NCBI GenBank assembly: GCA_002392915.1
Contig: DGHQ01000031.1
Coordinates: forward strand, 15,753-79,752
Direction: 5' to 3'
Length of the DNA stretch: 64,000 bases
DNA from: Bacteroidales bacterium UBA3844
GTDB taxonomy: Bacteria > Bacteroidota > Bacteroidia > Bacteroidales > Paludibacteraceae
Shown here: piece after piece, positions 19,632 through 29,067 of the stretch
Layout: each line of letters opens with the position of its first letter
Numbering within the stretch: position 1 is the first letter of the stretch
The notes under the pieces: model-generated
Databases searched by the model: none
The model's input: the letters and a program-made list of their open reading frames with translations, nothing else
What the model was told of the DNA's origin: nothing
Position numbers and translations under genes: made by a program

Positions 19632-20141
19632 ATGGAGATAAAGAATGAAACTCGCCTGACTTATGAGATTTTGACAGATGTGATGATATCAAAGAAAAAG
19701 TTCATCATCAATTCTTGGATTGTCACTTTTTTTGTGGTGTTCATGGTTGAACTTGCCATGTGTTATGGCGGAGCTTTTCCGTGGTGGGTTAATTTATTGC
19801 TGGGAGTGATAGTTTTGGCGTTCAATCGTGTGCAATCAAAGATTAGCACTCCGAAGAGATTGAAGAAAACATACAAAAAAATTATTGGAGAAGGGGAGTC
19901 CCGTCACTCTTTTCTTTTTAAGGATGAAGAAGTGGAATGCCATGTGTGCAATGAAGTGACACCTGAAGCACATGCCATCTATCCCTATAGTAGTTTGACT
20001 GGATGGGAATTCATAAAGAATTACCTAGTGCTCTATGTCTCCAAGTATCAGCAAATAACGATTGATTTGAATGGATTCGACTCCGAAGAGGATAAGAATG
20101 CGGTCATCGCTCTGTTGAAGGCTAAAGTGAAGAAGAGTTAG
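19632..20141 (+). CDS. YcxB-like membrane protein
   Basis: A 169-residue protein with two adjacent hydrophobic segments (about residues 27-45 and 51-66), then a cytoplasmic-looking domain with the pattern SFLFKDEEVECHVCNEV...YPYSSLTGWEFIKNYLVLYVSK, typical of the YcxB-like C-terminal domain. Function is unknown for the family. It follows the RHS-like repeat gene by 139 bases and lies inside the interval bounded by repeats A and B. Confidence 0.6.
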   Translation: MEIKNETRLTYEILTDVMISKKKFIINSWIVTFFVVFMVELAMCYGGAFPWWVNLLLGVIVLAFNRVQSKISTPKRLKKTYKKIIGEGESRHSFLFKDEEVECHVCNEVTPEAHAIYPYSSLTGWEFIKNYLVLYVSKYQQITIDLNGFDSEEDKNAVIALLKAKVKKS

Positions 20142-20197
20142 AAGCTATTCAAATTTGTTAAAATATTTTGTTATAAGTCTTATCCTTCAACTAAAAT

Positions 20198-20375
20198 GAG
20201 GATTATTAAGGGCGGAACGCCCTAACCCATTCTCTTCCGCGAGCCCAAAGGGCGAGCGGTAAAAATGCGTTCATTGTGCATCTATTTTTAAATTAGTATG
20301 TGCTCGCCTTACGGCTCGCATTTTGGAGAGGGGTTAGGGCGTTCCGCCCTTAACAATCCTCGACTCTATAACCAA
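20198..20375. repeat. Palindromic intergenic repeat, copy B
   Basis: Left arm from 20198 and right arm ending at 20361 are inverted copies with the GGGCGGAACGCCC core. The middle includes TGCTCGCCTTACGGCTCGC, also present in copy E. The right flank (GACTCTATAACCAA to 20375) is shared with copy E and, inverted, with the left flank of copy A. It occupies most of the 333-base gap between convergent genes. Confidence 0.85.
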
Positions 20376-20413
20376 ATATTTAATTTAGATTTGAACAGAA
20401 TTTTACAAAAATA

Positions 20414-20451
20414 AAGGAGTCCGTGCTACTTTGTGGTAGTATGGACTCCTT
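20414..20451. terminator. Bidirectional hairpin terminator
   Basis: Stem AAGGAGTCC (20414-20422) with GGACTCCTT (20443-20451). On the minus strand the hairpin is followed by TTATTTTTG, so it mainly ends transcription of the ABC-F gene. Confidence 0.75.
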
Positions 20452-20474
20452 TTATGTTGATGATTTATGAATGT

Positions 20475-22373
20475 TCACGATATTTTTTCGTTCAATTCAA
20501 GCCAAATCATCTCCTTTTCATCGAGTTCTTCAATCACTTCCTGCATTCTGCTGGAAAGCTTCATGATTTCGTCGTTGTTCATTTGCTCTCCGCTTCCGAG
20601 TCTCTCTTCAATCTCTTTTTTCTCTTTGGTAAGATTGTCGATGTCGATTTCGGTTTGCTCAAGCAGACGTTGCTCCTTGTAACTCAGTTTCGGCTTGTTC
20701 ATCGACGTGTTACGCTCTCTTTTAGGAGCTGCCTCTGCAGGTTTGGCGGTCTTTTCCTTCTCTGCTTTCTCCTTTTCATCGGACATTTCTTTCCAGATGC
20801 GGTAGTCTGTATAGTTGCCAGGGAAGTCTTTGACAGTATGGTCGGGATTAAACACAAACAGATGGTCCACGATTCTGTCCATGAAATATCTGTCGTGGCT
20901 CACGATGAGCACGTTGCCCTTAAACTCCATCAGATATTCCTCAAGCACAGAAAGTGTCGCGATGTCAAGATCATTGGTAGGCTCGTCGAGAATCAGAAAA
21001 TTCGGATTCTCCATCAACACTCTGCAAAGCTGAAGTCGACGTTTCTCTCCTCCCGACAATTTATATATATAGTCGTGCTGTCTGCTTGGGGCAAACAGGA
21101 ACCTGCTCAACAGATTTGTTGCCGACAGCTTCACTCCCTGCTGTACCTCCACCTGATCAGCAATCTCTGAAATATAGTCGACCACTTTCAGCGTCTCCTT
21201 GAATTTTGGAAGTTCCTGGCTGTAGTATCCGAAACGTACTGTTTGGCCGATATTGATTTCTCCGCTGTCTGGACGAACTTCGTTGAGAATCATTTTTAGC
21301 AGCGTCGTCTTTCCTGATCCGTTCTGACCGACGATTCCGACTTTCTCTCCTTTCGCAAAATTGTAGTAGAAATCTTTTAAAAGCACCTTTTCATCGTACT
21401 TTTTAGAAATATAGCAAAGCTCGATGATCTTGCTTCCAATATGGTTGGATTTGGATGCGAGAGTCAATTCGGATTCCGAACGCACGCTCTTTAGACGCTT
21501 TTCAATGACATCGAATCTGTCAATACGGCTGCGAGACTTTCCTCCTCGTGCCTGTGGCTGGCGACGTATCCACTCCAATTCACGTCGGTATGTGTTGCGA
21601 AGGTGTGCGATAGTGCGTTGCTCCACCTCCTCACGATGCTCTTTCTCCTCCAAGTAGTAGCTGTAGTTTCCTTGATATGTGTAGATTTGTGTGTCTGCGA
21701 TTTCAAGGATCTTGTTGCAGACATTGTCAAGGAAATATCTGTCGTGGGTGACAAGCAAAAGGGCTTTTTTCTCTTTTACAAGCATCTCTTCCAGCCACTC
21801 CACCATTCCAAGGTCGAGGTGGTTGGTAGGCTCGTCAAGCACGAGCAGGTCGTGGTCGGAAATGATAGCCGACGCCAATGCCACACGTTTGCGTGCACCT
21901 CCCGACAGTGTGCTGATCTTTTGGTTGATGTCGCGCAGACCAAGACGTGATAGGGTGGAGATCACCGTCGTCTCCAGATTCCATGCGTTAAGAGCATCCA
22001 TCTTGTGCGACAATTCAGAGATGACATCTGCATCAGCACCATTGTTGATGGCGTTCTCATACTCTTTGATGACAGATGTGATTTCACCTGATACGTGACG
22101 AAGAGCACCGTCGAGGATGCTTTCCCCATCATTGAATTTTGGGTCTTGATCCAAGAAACTAATTTTCAGATCGCGTCGGCGGGTGATATTGCCCGAATCG
22201 GCAGGCTCCTCACCCAAAATGATTTTCATCAGCGTACTCTTTCCACATCCGTTGCGTCCGATCAAAGCAATCTTTTCGCCCGCGTTGATGGTGAATGTCA
22301 CATTCTCAAAAAGTGCCAAGTCACCGAAGTTTTTGCTGACTTGCTGTATCTGAATTAGGTTTTCGTCTGTCAT
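20475..22373 (-). CDS. ABC-F family ATPase (Uup-like)
   Basis: A 632-residue soluble protein with two ABC ATPase domains and no membrane segments, acting on ribosomes in translation or stress. The first domain has Walker A GRNGCGKST, signature LSGGARKR and Walker B LLVLDEPTNHLD; the second has GQNGSGKTT, LSGGEKRR and FLILDEPTNDLD. An arm/linker rich in Arg and Glu lies between them, and the C-terminal ~80 residues form a coiled coil as in Uup. Its ATG overlaps the mnmG stop (ATGA), so the two are translationally coupled. Whether it gives antibiotic protection cannot be judged. Confidence 0.93.
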   Translation of the reverse strand: MTDENLIQIQQVSKNFGDLALFENVTFTINAGEKIALIGRNGCGKSTLMKIILGEEPADSGNITRRRDLKISFLDQDPKFNDGESILDGALRHVSGEITSVIKEYENAINNGADADVISELSHKMDALNAWNLETTVISTLSRLGLRDINQKISTLSGGARKRVALASAIISDHDLLVLDEPTNHLDLGMVEWLEEMLVKEKKALLLVTHDRYFLDNVCNKILEIADTQIYTYQGNYSYYLEEKEHREEVEQRTIAHLRNTYRRELEWIRRQPQARGGKSRSRIDRFDVIEKRLKSVRSESELTLASKSNHIGSKIIELCYISKKYDEKVLLKDFYYNFAKGEKVGIVGQNGSGKTTLLKMILNEVRPDSGEINIGQTVRFGYYSQELPKFKETLKVVDYISEIADQVEVQQGVKLSATNLLSRFLFAPSRQHDYIYKLSGGEKRRLQLCRVLMENPNFLILDEPTNDLDIATLSVLEEYLMEFKGNVLIVSHDRYFMDRIVDHLFVFNPDHTVKDFPGNYTDYRIWKEMSDEKEKAEKEKTAKPAEAAPKRERNTSMNKPKLSYKEQRLLEQTEIDIDNLTKEKKEIEERLGSGEQMNNDEIMKLSSRMQEVIEELDEKEMIWLELNEKIS

Positions 22374-24244
22374 CTTCCCAAAAGAACTAATAGTATGTTG
22401 ATGTCGCTCGGACTTATTCCTGATATTCTGCTTGCCTGACCGATAGTCTCTGGATCGATACGAGTGAGTTTTTGGCGAGCTTCTGTAGAGATAGTCTTGA
22501 TCGACATGTAATCGAATTTGCCTTTTATCTTGATGTTCTCAAGACGTGTGAGCTTGTCTGCGATCTGCTGCTCACGAGTGATGTAGCCGCTGTATTTGAT
22601 TTGGATCTCAGCAGCTTCCACAATCTCCTCTTGTCTGTTTGGAATCTTGTCGATGGCTTCCTGTAAAGCCGGGATGGCATGACGTAACGAATCGAAAGAT
22701 AGTTGAGGACGGTTGACCAAATCCACAAGTTTGCATCCTTCGCGGAGTGGAGAAGTGCCCTGTGTCTCCAGGAATGGATTTATCAAAGCTGGCTTTATAG
22801 AGAATGTCGACGTGAATTCTCTCAATCTGCTGATTTCTTCTTCTTTTTGAGTCAGTAGGTCGACGCGTTCCTTTCGTGCCAGACCGATTTCTGCTGATTT
22901 GCGAGTCAGTCGGCTGTCTGCGTCGTCCTGACGGAGCAATATTCTGTATTCTGCTCTCGACGTGAACATTCGGTATGGCTCATCCACACCTTTTGTGATC
23001 AGATCGTCGATCAGGACACCGATATAAGCCTCATTTCTCGACAACACGAATTCTTTGTTGCCATTGCACTTCAAATGAGCGTTAATTCCGGCCATTAAAC
23101 CCTGTCCTGCGGCCTCTTCGTATCCTGTCGTGCCATTTACTTGTCCGGCAAGGAAAAGTCCGTCTACGAGCTTGCTTTCCAAGGTTGGGTTGAGCTGGGT
23201 CGGGTCGAAATAATCGTATTCGATGGCATAACCTGGTCTGTAGACCTGAACATTTTCCAACCCTTTGATCGTGCGTAGTGCGTTGAGCTGCACATGAAGA
23301 GGAAGCGACGAAGAAAAACCGTTGAGATAGTACTCCTGTGTCGTCTCACCTTCTGGCTCAAGAAACAGCTGATGCTGGTTTTTATCAGCAAATGTCACAA
23401 TCTTAGTCTCGATACTTGGACAGTAGCGAGGACCGACACTCTTGATCTGACCGTTGTAGAGTGGAGATTCAGGCAGACCGGCACGAAGGATCTCGTGGGT
23501 TTGCTCATTTGTGTATGTGATGAAGCATGGACGCTGTTTCAACGGACGTGGCTTGAAATCAAGGTATGAGAATTTATGAAAGTCGTTCTCGCCCTCTTGT
23601 GGAGCAAGCACATCGAAATTGATAGTGCGGCCGTCAATTCTGACTGGGGTTCCCGTCTTCATGCGTCCCACATTTATTCCTTTTTCTTTCAGTTGCTCGC
23701 TGATTCCGTAGGATGCAGGTTCGGAAATACGTCCTCCTTTTATCTGTTGTCTGCCGCAATGCATCAGTCCGCTTAGGAATGTGCCGGCAGTGATAACGAT
23801 TGCTTTGGCTTTGAATTCAGCGCCGAGTGCTGTGCGAACACCGCAAACAGATTTGCCTTCAAACAATAATTCATTTGCCATGTCCTGCCATATACAGAGA
23901 TTGTCGGTGTTCTCAAGCAGGCTTCTCCACTTTTCAGAGAAACGCTGACGGTCCGACTGGCTGCGTGGGCTCCACATCGCAGGCCCTTTTGACTTGTTGA
24001 GCATACGGTATTGGATGGCGGTAAGGTCGGTGACGATACCCATTTGTCCGCCCATTGCGTCAATCTCTCTTACAATCTGTCCTTTTGCGATGCCTCCCAC
24101 TGCAGGATTACAGCTCATCTGGGCGATGGAGTGCATGTCCATCGTGATGAGAAGAGTCTGCGAACCGAGGTTGGCTGCTGCTGATGCCGCCTCGCAACCT
24201 GCGTGACCGGCACCGATAACTATGACATCGAAATTGAATTTCAT
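22370..24244 (-). CDS. mnmG: tRNA uridine 5-carboxymethylaminomethyl modification enzyme MnmG
   Basis: MnmG (GidA) works with MnmE to build the cmnm5 modification at U34 of certain tRNAs, using FAD. The N-terminus holds the dinucleotide fold VIGAGHAGCEAA. Family signatures GPRYCPSIETKI and GQVNGTTGYEEAAGQG are present, and the C-terminal helical domain ends in SPSDINILLVLLGR. The 624 residues match the usual length. The downstream ABC-F gene overlaps by 4 bases, and the upstream lipoprotein gene ends one base before the start codon. Confidence 0.97.
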   Translation of the reverse strand: MKFNFDVIVIGAGHAGCEAASAAANLGSQTLLITMDMHSIAQMSCNPAVGGIAKGQIVREIDAMGGQMGIVTDLTAIQYRMLNKSKGPAMWSPRSQSDRQRFSEKWRSLLENTDNLCIWQDMANELLFEGKSVCGVRTALGAEFKAKAIVITAGTFLSGLMHCGRQQIKGGRISEPASYGISEQLKEKGINVGRMKTGTPVRIDGRTINFDVLAPQEGENDFHKFSYLDFKPRPLKQRPCFITYTNEQTHEILRAGLPESPLYNGQIKSVGPRYCPSIETKIVTFADKNQHQLFLEPEGETTQEYYLNGFSSSLPLHVQLNALRTIKGLENVQVYRPGYAIEYDYFDPTQLNPTLESKLVDGLFLAGQVNGTTGYEEAAGQGLMAGINAHLKCNGNKEFVLSRNEAYIGVLIDDLITKGVDEPYRMFTSRAEYRILLRQDDADSRLTRKSAEIGLARKERVDLLTQKEEEISRLREFTSTFSIKPALINPFLETQGTSPLREGCKLVDLVNRPQLSFDSLRHAIPALQEAIDKIPNRQEEIVEAAEIQIKYSGYITREQQIADKLTRLENIKIKGKFDYMSIKTISTEARQKLTRIDPETIGQASRISGISPSDINILLVLLGR

Positions 24245-24245
24245 T

Positions 24246-25538
24246 TTATTTTAACTTGTTAAGAAAAGCCTCATCCAAAAGCAGTTTTTTAAGACGAAGC
24301 ATCCACACTTTGTTGCTTTGACCATTGGCTGTTTGTCCGCCAATCAAAAGGAATTCTCCTTTGTCACCAGTTTGGAATAGTCCTGCGTCGGCCAATGCTC
24401 CTACTGTGTTGGAAAGATCTTTGTGCTGGTCTATCGCCCACGTCAAACCACTGTTGTTTGAAGTGTAGCATGTTGTCGAATATTTTCCGTCTGCTGAGAT
24501 TCCTCCAAGAATACCAAGAGTGCTATTGCTTAATGCAAAGGTGATAGCTTTGTCAAGGTAAGGAAGCCCTGCTGATGTGTTTGTCAAACATTCCATGTTG
24601 CCATATCTGTCTGCTCCCCAGATTTCAGCTTTGTCCCCTTTTTTAGCGTAAAGATAACCAAGAATTGTGTTTCCGCTTGGCGCAGTGAATGAACGAACTG
24701 TGTCTACCGCAAATTCGTCATGGACGGGTTGTGTGACTTTGATCTCACCGCTTTTGCTGTATGATTTTATCTCTCTGCCGTCAAGCATCCAGATCTGCTT
24801 GTTGAGTGTATAAAGTAATTGTCCGCTTGTGATGGCTTCAAACTTGTTGAACTGCAATGCTGTGAAGTTTGCGGCGTAGATCGCTCCTGACTTGCCCTGG
24901 ACAAAAAGGGAATCATCAATATTGCAGAGTGTGGATAATTCTAAACTCTCAGGAGCATCGACGGTACGGCTCTGCCACTGCACTCCGTCTTTAGAAGTTA
25001 TGACTTTGCATGCGCCGCTTGTCTGGTAGAATTGCCACATCAGGTCGTTGTGCATTATGGATTTCTGAGAAAGAATTGTCTCTTCCAAACCAGAGATTGT
25101 TCCTGCGTTGGTCCATTGAAATGCGTCTACATCATATTTGTGCACACGCACTTCCAGAGTGTATTCTTTTTTTGAATTGTTATCTGTATTTGTGGAAATA
25201 AGTTTTACGGGTTTCGTAAAATCCATTGCCACGGTGTTCCTGAAATCAATGTAGTTGATTCCGTCGTATGAGTATTGGATTGCTATTTTGTTGTCGGAAT
25301 ATGCGTATATACTAGGGTAGAGCGAGTCTACTCTTGTGCCATGAGTCAATGAGTCGTAGTTGTAGATTTTAGCTTCCGTGTCGTTGACAATAAACTCAAC
25401 ATTGGATCCCAACTGAGAAAAAATGACACGGCGGATTCTTGGGTCTGGAGTGTCTTCCTCCTCGTCGTCCTTACAACTTGAATTTACAGCTGCCAATGTG
25501 AAAGCAGTGATGTATAGTAATAAATTGCGTAGTTTCAT
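24246..25538 (-). CDS. DUF6242-like lipoprotein
   Basis: A 430-residue exported lipoprotein. The N-terminal signal sequence ends at SSC (Cys22), followed by acidic residues, typical of Bacteroidota lipoproteins that may reach the cell surface. The first ~120 residues look like a beta-sandwich; the rest has repeated WxxDGREIKSYSKSG- and NSGLTW-type segments suggestive of a propeller, as in the DUF6242 family of Bacteroidales. Function is unknown. It lies tightly between the YqaA-like gene and mnmG in one minus-strand transcription unit. Confidence 0.7.
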   Translation of the reverse strand: MKLRNLLLYITAFTLAAVNSSCKDDEEEDTPDPRIRRVIFSQLGSNVEFIVNDTEAKIYNYDSLTHGTRVDSLYPSIYAYSDNKIAIQYSYDGINYIDFRNTVAMDFTKPVKLISTNTDNNSKKEYTLEVRVHKYDVDAFQWTNAGTISGLEETILSQKSIMHNDLMWQFYQTSGACKVITSKDGVQWQSRTVDAPESLELSTLCNIDDSLFVQGKSGAIYAANFTALQFNKFEAITSGQLLYTLNKQIWMLDGREIKSYSKSGEIKVTQPVHDEFAVDTVRSFTAPSGNTILGYLYAKKGDKAEIWGADRYGNMECLTNTSAGLPYLDKAITFALSNSTLGILGGISADGKYSTTCYTSNNSGLTWAIDQHKDLSNTVGALADAGLFQTGDKGEFLLIGGQTANGQSNKVWMLRLKKLLLDEAFLNKLK

Positions 25539-25541
25539 ATA

Positions 25542-26000
25542 CTAATTGATTAAACTAATTGTTCCGTAAGTAATCGCGAGCCAAACCACGTATCTCACCG
25601 TCTTTCCTAGCAAAACCCAGAATAATACTCCCCAAAACGGAGAACGCATCAATCCGAGTGCCATGACAATGAAATCGCCAATGCCTGGTGTGAATGAAAA
25701 GAAGCCGAGCCAGATGCCCCGCTGTTGCACCCACCTTTTCGCCTTCTCCACTTTGGCTTCGTCAAGTCCACAATATTTTGTCAGCCATTCCGTCTTCCCG
25801 AGATAACCTAAAGCATAGCATGTCATTGCTCCAAGTGAGTTGCCAAGGATGGCTGCCGTCAGTACACTGTATGTGTTTGCTCCTGATGCCCAAACGATTG
25901 AGAATACAGCTTCAGAAGGTAACGGAAGTACAGTCGCTGCCAAAAATGCCGCTATAAACAGTCCCCAACATCCGTATTCTGCAAGCCAAGACAAATCCAT
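25542..26000 (-). CDS. YqaA/DedA-like membrane protein
   Basis: A 152-residue inner-membrane protein of the YqaA branch of the DedA/VTT (SNARE-associated) superfamily, thought to be lipid scramblase-like transporters. Family features seen are PLPSEAVF after the first segment, the central KYCGLDEAKVEKAKRWVQQRG helix region, and FFSFTPGIGDFIVMALG, a re-entrant loop motif. Four or five hydrophobic stretches are visible. It sits 3 bases upstream of the DUF6242 lipoprotein gene in the same unit. Confidence 0.83.
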   Translation of the reverse strand: MDLSWLAEYGCWGLFIAAFLAATVLPLPSEAVFSIVWASGANTYSVLTAAILGNSLGAMTCYALGYLGKTEWLTKYCGLDEAKVEKAKRWVQQRGIWLGFFSFTPGIGDFIVMALGLMRSPFWGVLFWVLLGKTVRYVVWLAITYGTISLIN

Positions 26001-26001
26001 A

Positions 26002-27006
26002 CTATTCCAATCCGATAAGCTTGACTGCTAAATAACCTATCGCCAACAAGACAAACAAGCGATACATCCATGTGATGAGCAATTCGCGTTTGTAGAATAG
26101 TGTCACGGCACCACCGATGCAGAATGTGCCAAGAGTGATGATTGTGCTCAACATTGATTCAAAACCATAATTCATCGCTACTGCAAAGAATATGGCAAGC
26201 ATAATTATCACTACTAACAATGAGAATTTTCCTCGTTGCTGGATGCTCTTGTTGCTGTAGTGGCTGGAAAGACGCATCGTACATACGAGAATGAATGCAA
26301 GCAAATATCCGTAGAATATTTTGCTGAACCTTCCAAATGTCTCAAATTCGGAAAAATCGTTGAGACTGAAACTTGGGGTCGCTGTCCACGACATTCCTTC
26401 AAAGTAGCCCAACTGGTAGATTCCTGCCACGGCATAGATGGCTATTGTCAATCCTCCTATGATGATGCTTAATATACTCTTCAGCTGCATACGGTTGCTG
26501 AAGTAGAGAAACGCCACAACTGGAATCACGTTGAGTGAGAATGGAGTGTATACAATCGAACCGATTGTGATCAATCCTCCGATATTGAATGAATGCGTCT
26601 CGTTATAACTCTCCGACAATGCAAACGCTGAGGCAATGATCGCTAACTCTATCAGTGTGAGGACGTATCCATGGCTGACACTGTCCTTTTCCAATGATAT
26701 AATCATTACAAATATGCATAGCACTGTCGGCAAAATCGTCGATGCTCTTAAAAGTGAAAATGCATTGTTGATGAATCCTAATATGAATCCAATCAACAAA
26801 ATAAATGCGAAATTCACCCAATATGCTACTATGTCGGGAATATCAACCAAACTTTCCATCAATGCCATGAATCTCAGGCTGCCTGCTTTCGACAGATAGA
26901 ATGTTGGGTCGAATGGAATGAGCCACAAAAGAAGAGCTACGCACACAGTTACAATGTATGCGATCACCGATGGCTTAACTTTGTCTTGAAAACTACCGTT
27001 GTACAT
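26002..27006 (-). CDS. Multi-pass membrane protein (DUF6427-like)
   Basis: A 334-residue protein with about nine hydrophobic segments and no enzymatic motif that I can see; it resembles the DUF6427 proteins of Bacteroidota. I start it at the ATG at 27006 (MYNGSFQDKVKP). A longer frame from a TTG at 27057 would run through a GC hairpin (GGGTGG 27033-27038 with CCACCC 27047-27052) lying between purD and this gene, which makes the longer start unlikely. The stop is one base from the YqaA-like gene start. Family name is tentative. Confidence 0.65.
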   Translation of the reverse strand: MYNGSFQDKVKPSVIAYIVTVCVALLLWLIPFDPTFYLSKAGSLRFMALMESLVDIPDIVAYWVNFAFILLIGFILGFINNAFSLLRASTILPTVLCIFVMIISLEKDSVSHGYVLTLIELAIIASAFALSESYNETHSFNIGGLITIGSIVYTPFSLNVIPVVAFLYFSNRMQLKSILSIIIGGLTIAIYAVAGIYQLGYFEGMSWTATPSFSLNDFSEFETFGRFSKIFYGYLLAFILVCTMRLSSHYSNKSIQQRGKFSLLVVIIMLAIFFAVAMNYGFESMLSTIITLGTFCIGGAVTLFYKRELLITWMYRLFVLLAIGYLAVKLIGLE

Positions 27007-27085
27007 CTGCTCTCTTTTTATGTTATCTGTAGGGGTGGACTCAAACCCACCCGTCAAATCATATTTAAAAATCCGCCCGTAAAGA

Positions 27086-28384
27086 TTATAGGTCGAATCC
27101 TATGTCGCGACGGAAGTACTTTTTCTCAAAGTCGATTACTTGCGCGTTGGCGAACGACTTTGCAAGTGCTTCTGCCTTTGTCGCACCGTATGAACTGATT
27201 GAGATCACTCGTCCTCCGTTTGTCAAAACTTTACCGTCGACCATCTTTGTTCCTGCGTGGAATGCGATAGAGTCTTTCACTTTGTCTAGTCCAGTGATTA
27301 CTTTGTTTTTCTCGTACTCCTCTGGATAACCACCTGACACCAACATCACTGTGACGGCTGTGCGCTCATCTTCCTCAAGTGTACGCTTGTCCAAATCTCC
27401 TGCTGCCACACCTTCGAATGCGTCAACCAAGTCGCCTTTGACACGTAGCATGACTGCCTCTGTCTCTGGATCTCCCATACGGACGTTGTACTCGATCACC
27501 ATTGGCTCATTCTTCACGTTGATCAAACCTAGGAAGATGAATCCTTTGTATGTGATGTTCTCTTTTGCCAATCCTTCAACTGTTGGGATGATGATTCGCT
27601 CCTCAACCTTCTTCATGAAAGTCTTGTCGGCAAACGGAACTGGTGAGACTGCTCCCATTCCTCCTGTGTTAAGGCCTTTGTCTCCCTCTCCGATACGCTT
27701 GTAGTCTTTCGCTACAGGAAGCACTTTGTAGTTTTTGCCATCTGTAAGCACAAATACTGAGCACTCGATTCCTGACAAGAATTCCTCAATGACAACTGTC
27801 TTGCTGGCATCACCAAACTTTCCAGTTAACATTGTCTTTAATTCTGCCTTTGCTTCTTCCAATGTGTTTAGAATAAGCACACCTTTGCCGGCAGCCAAAC
27901 CATCGGCTTTAAGCACGTATGGAGCTTCCAACTCAGCAAGGAATGCGAATGCGTCTTCGATTGTCTCGTTAGTGAAACTCTTGTATCTTGCTGTCGGAAT
28001 ATTGTGACGCATCATGAATGCTTTGGCGAAGTCTTTGCTTCCCTCCAATCTTGCACCTTCTTTAGATGGTCCGATCACTTTGATGCTCTTAAGGGCAGCG
28101 TCGTTTTTGAAGTAGTCGTAGATTCCTTTTACCAGTGGGTCTTCCGGACCAACGACTACCATTTCGATGTCGTTTTCAAGCACGAACTTTTTGATTGCGT
28201 CGAAATCGTCTGCCTTCATGGCGACGTTCTTGCAACCTACAGTCTTTCCGTTCACTTCTCTTGTAAGAAGCTCTGTTCCTGCATTTCCAGGCGCAACGAA
28301 AAGATTGTCTACTTTCTTGCTCTCTCTAATCTTCCAAGCCAAGGCGTTTTCTCTACCTCCGCTTCCCAATATTAGTACGTTCAT
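27086..28384 (-). CDS. purD: Phosphoribosylamine-glycine ligase
   Basis: PurD makes glycinamide ribonucleotide from phosphoribosylamine, glycine and ATP in purine synthesis. The 432 residues have the N-terminal MNVLILGSGGRENALAWK, the ATP-grasp region with KADGLAAGKGV, and the family signature RMGDPETEAVML in the metal-binding part. The length is normal. Neighbouring genes are not purine genes; purD appears as one member of a long co-directional run. Confidence 0.97.
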   Translation of the reverse strand: MNVLILGSGGRENALAWKIRESKKVDNLFVAPGNAGTELLTREVNGKTVGCKNVAMKADDFDAIKKFVLENDIEMVVVGPEDPLVKGIYDYFKNDAALKSIKVIGPSKEGARLEGSKDFAKAFMMRHNIPTARYKSFTNETIEDAFAFLAELEAPYVLKADGLAAGKGVLILNTLEEAKAELKTMLTGKFGDASKTVVIEEFLSGIECSVFVLTDGKNYKVLPVAKDYKRIGEGDKGLNTGGMGAVSPVPFADKTFMKKVEERIIIPTVEGLAKENITYKGFIFLGLINVKNEPMVIEYNVRMGDPETEAVMLRVKGDLVDAFEGVAAGDLDKRTLEEDERTAVTVMLVSGGYPEEYEKNKVITGLDKVKDSIAFHAGTKMVDGKVLTNGGRVISISSYGATKAEALAKSFANAQVIDFEKKYFRRDIGFDL

Positions 28385-28439
28385 CTATTTTTGTTTTTTA
28401 CCCGTGGAGACGTGGATTCCCTAATCTCTGTGAGTGATT

Positions 28440-29057
28440 TTAATACTCAATTTTTTTGAATGAATAGCCTTCGTTAAGAAGCCATTCGATGCTTCTGCAT
28501 AATGCACCTTCAATGTTTTTCCTCGCTTTCAAGGAGTCGTGGAAGACGATGATAGACCCATCTCTGGTATATCGTTTCACCTTGTCGAAGATGTCATCCG
28601 GTGTAAGATCCTTGTTGTAGTCTCTTGTCACCACATCCCACATCACTATCCTGTATCTCTTTCTTAGATGGCGAATTGTGGTAGGACGGATGATTCCATG
28701 AGGCGGGCGAAATAACGGAGAATGGATAAGCTGGTTGGCTTTCTCCACATTTTCGCAATATCGTTTCGCTGATGTTCCCCACGAACGGAGGTGATTAAAA
28801 GTGTGGTTGCCTACACTGTGCCCTCTCTCCACCACCATCTTGAAGATATCCGGGTGTTTGCGGACATTGTCTCCCACACAGAAGAAAGTCGCTTTGACAC
28901 CGTAACGGTCGAGTGTGTCGAGCACCCATTCCGTCACTTCGGGAATAGGTCCGTCGTCGAATGTCAGATATACGGTTTTCTCTTTGTCTTTTTTTATTCG
29001 CCACGTCGTCCAGGGAAAAAATGCCCTGAACAGACGTGGCGGTTGTTCTATAATCAT
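28440..29057 (-). CDS. Polysaccharide deacetylase (NodB domain, CE4)
   Basis: A 205-residue carbohydrate esterase family 4 deacetylase. Motif 1 TFDDGP carries the catalytic base and metal Asp, motif 2 is HSVGNHTFNH with the two metal His, motif 3 RPPHG, and motif 5 includes IVFHDS. No clear signal peptide is visible; the N-terminus is MIIEQPPRLFRAFFPWTTW. It lies 10 bases after the large DUF2723 glycosyltransferase gene and is probably co-transcribed, which suggests a cell-surface glycan role. Confidence 0.93.
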   Translation of the reverse strand: MIIEQPPRLFRAFFPWTTWRIKKDKEKTVYLTFDDGPIPEVTEWVLDTLDRYGVKATFFCVGDNVRKHPDIFKMVVERGHSVGNHTFNHLRSWGTSAKRYCENVEKANQLIHSPLFRPPHGIIRPTTIRHLRKRYRIVMWDVVTRDYNKDLTPDDIFDKVKRYTRDGSIIVFHDSLKARKNIEGALCRSIEWLLNEGYSFKKIEY

Positions 29058-29067
29058 CAGTGAACTA

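Noticed and set aside
20433..21170. 245-codon plus-strand frame
   Set aside because: It runs antisense through the C-terminal part of the ABC-F gene, has no family resemblance and a composition expected of a shadow frame.
27007..27057. Longer start for the DUF6427-like gene
   Set aside because: Would translate through a GC hairpin from a TTG; the ATG at 27006 is a better start.
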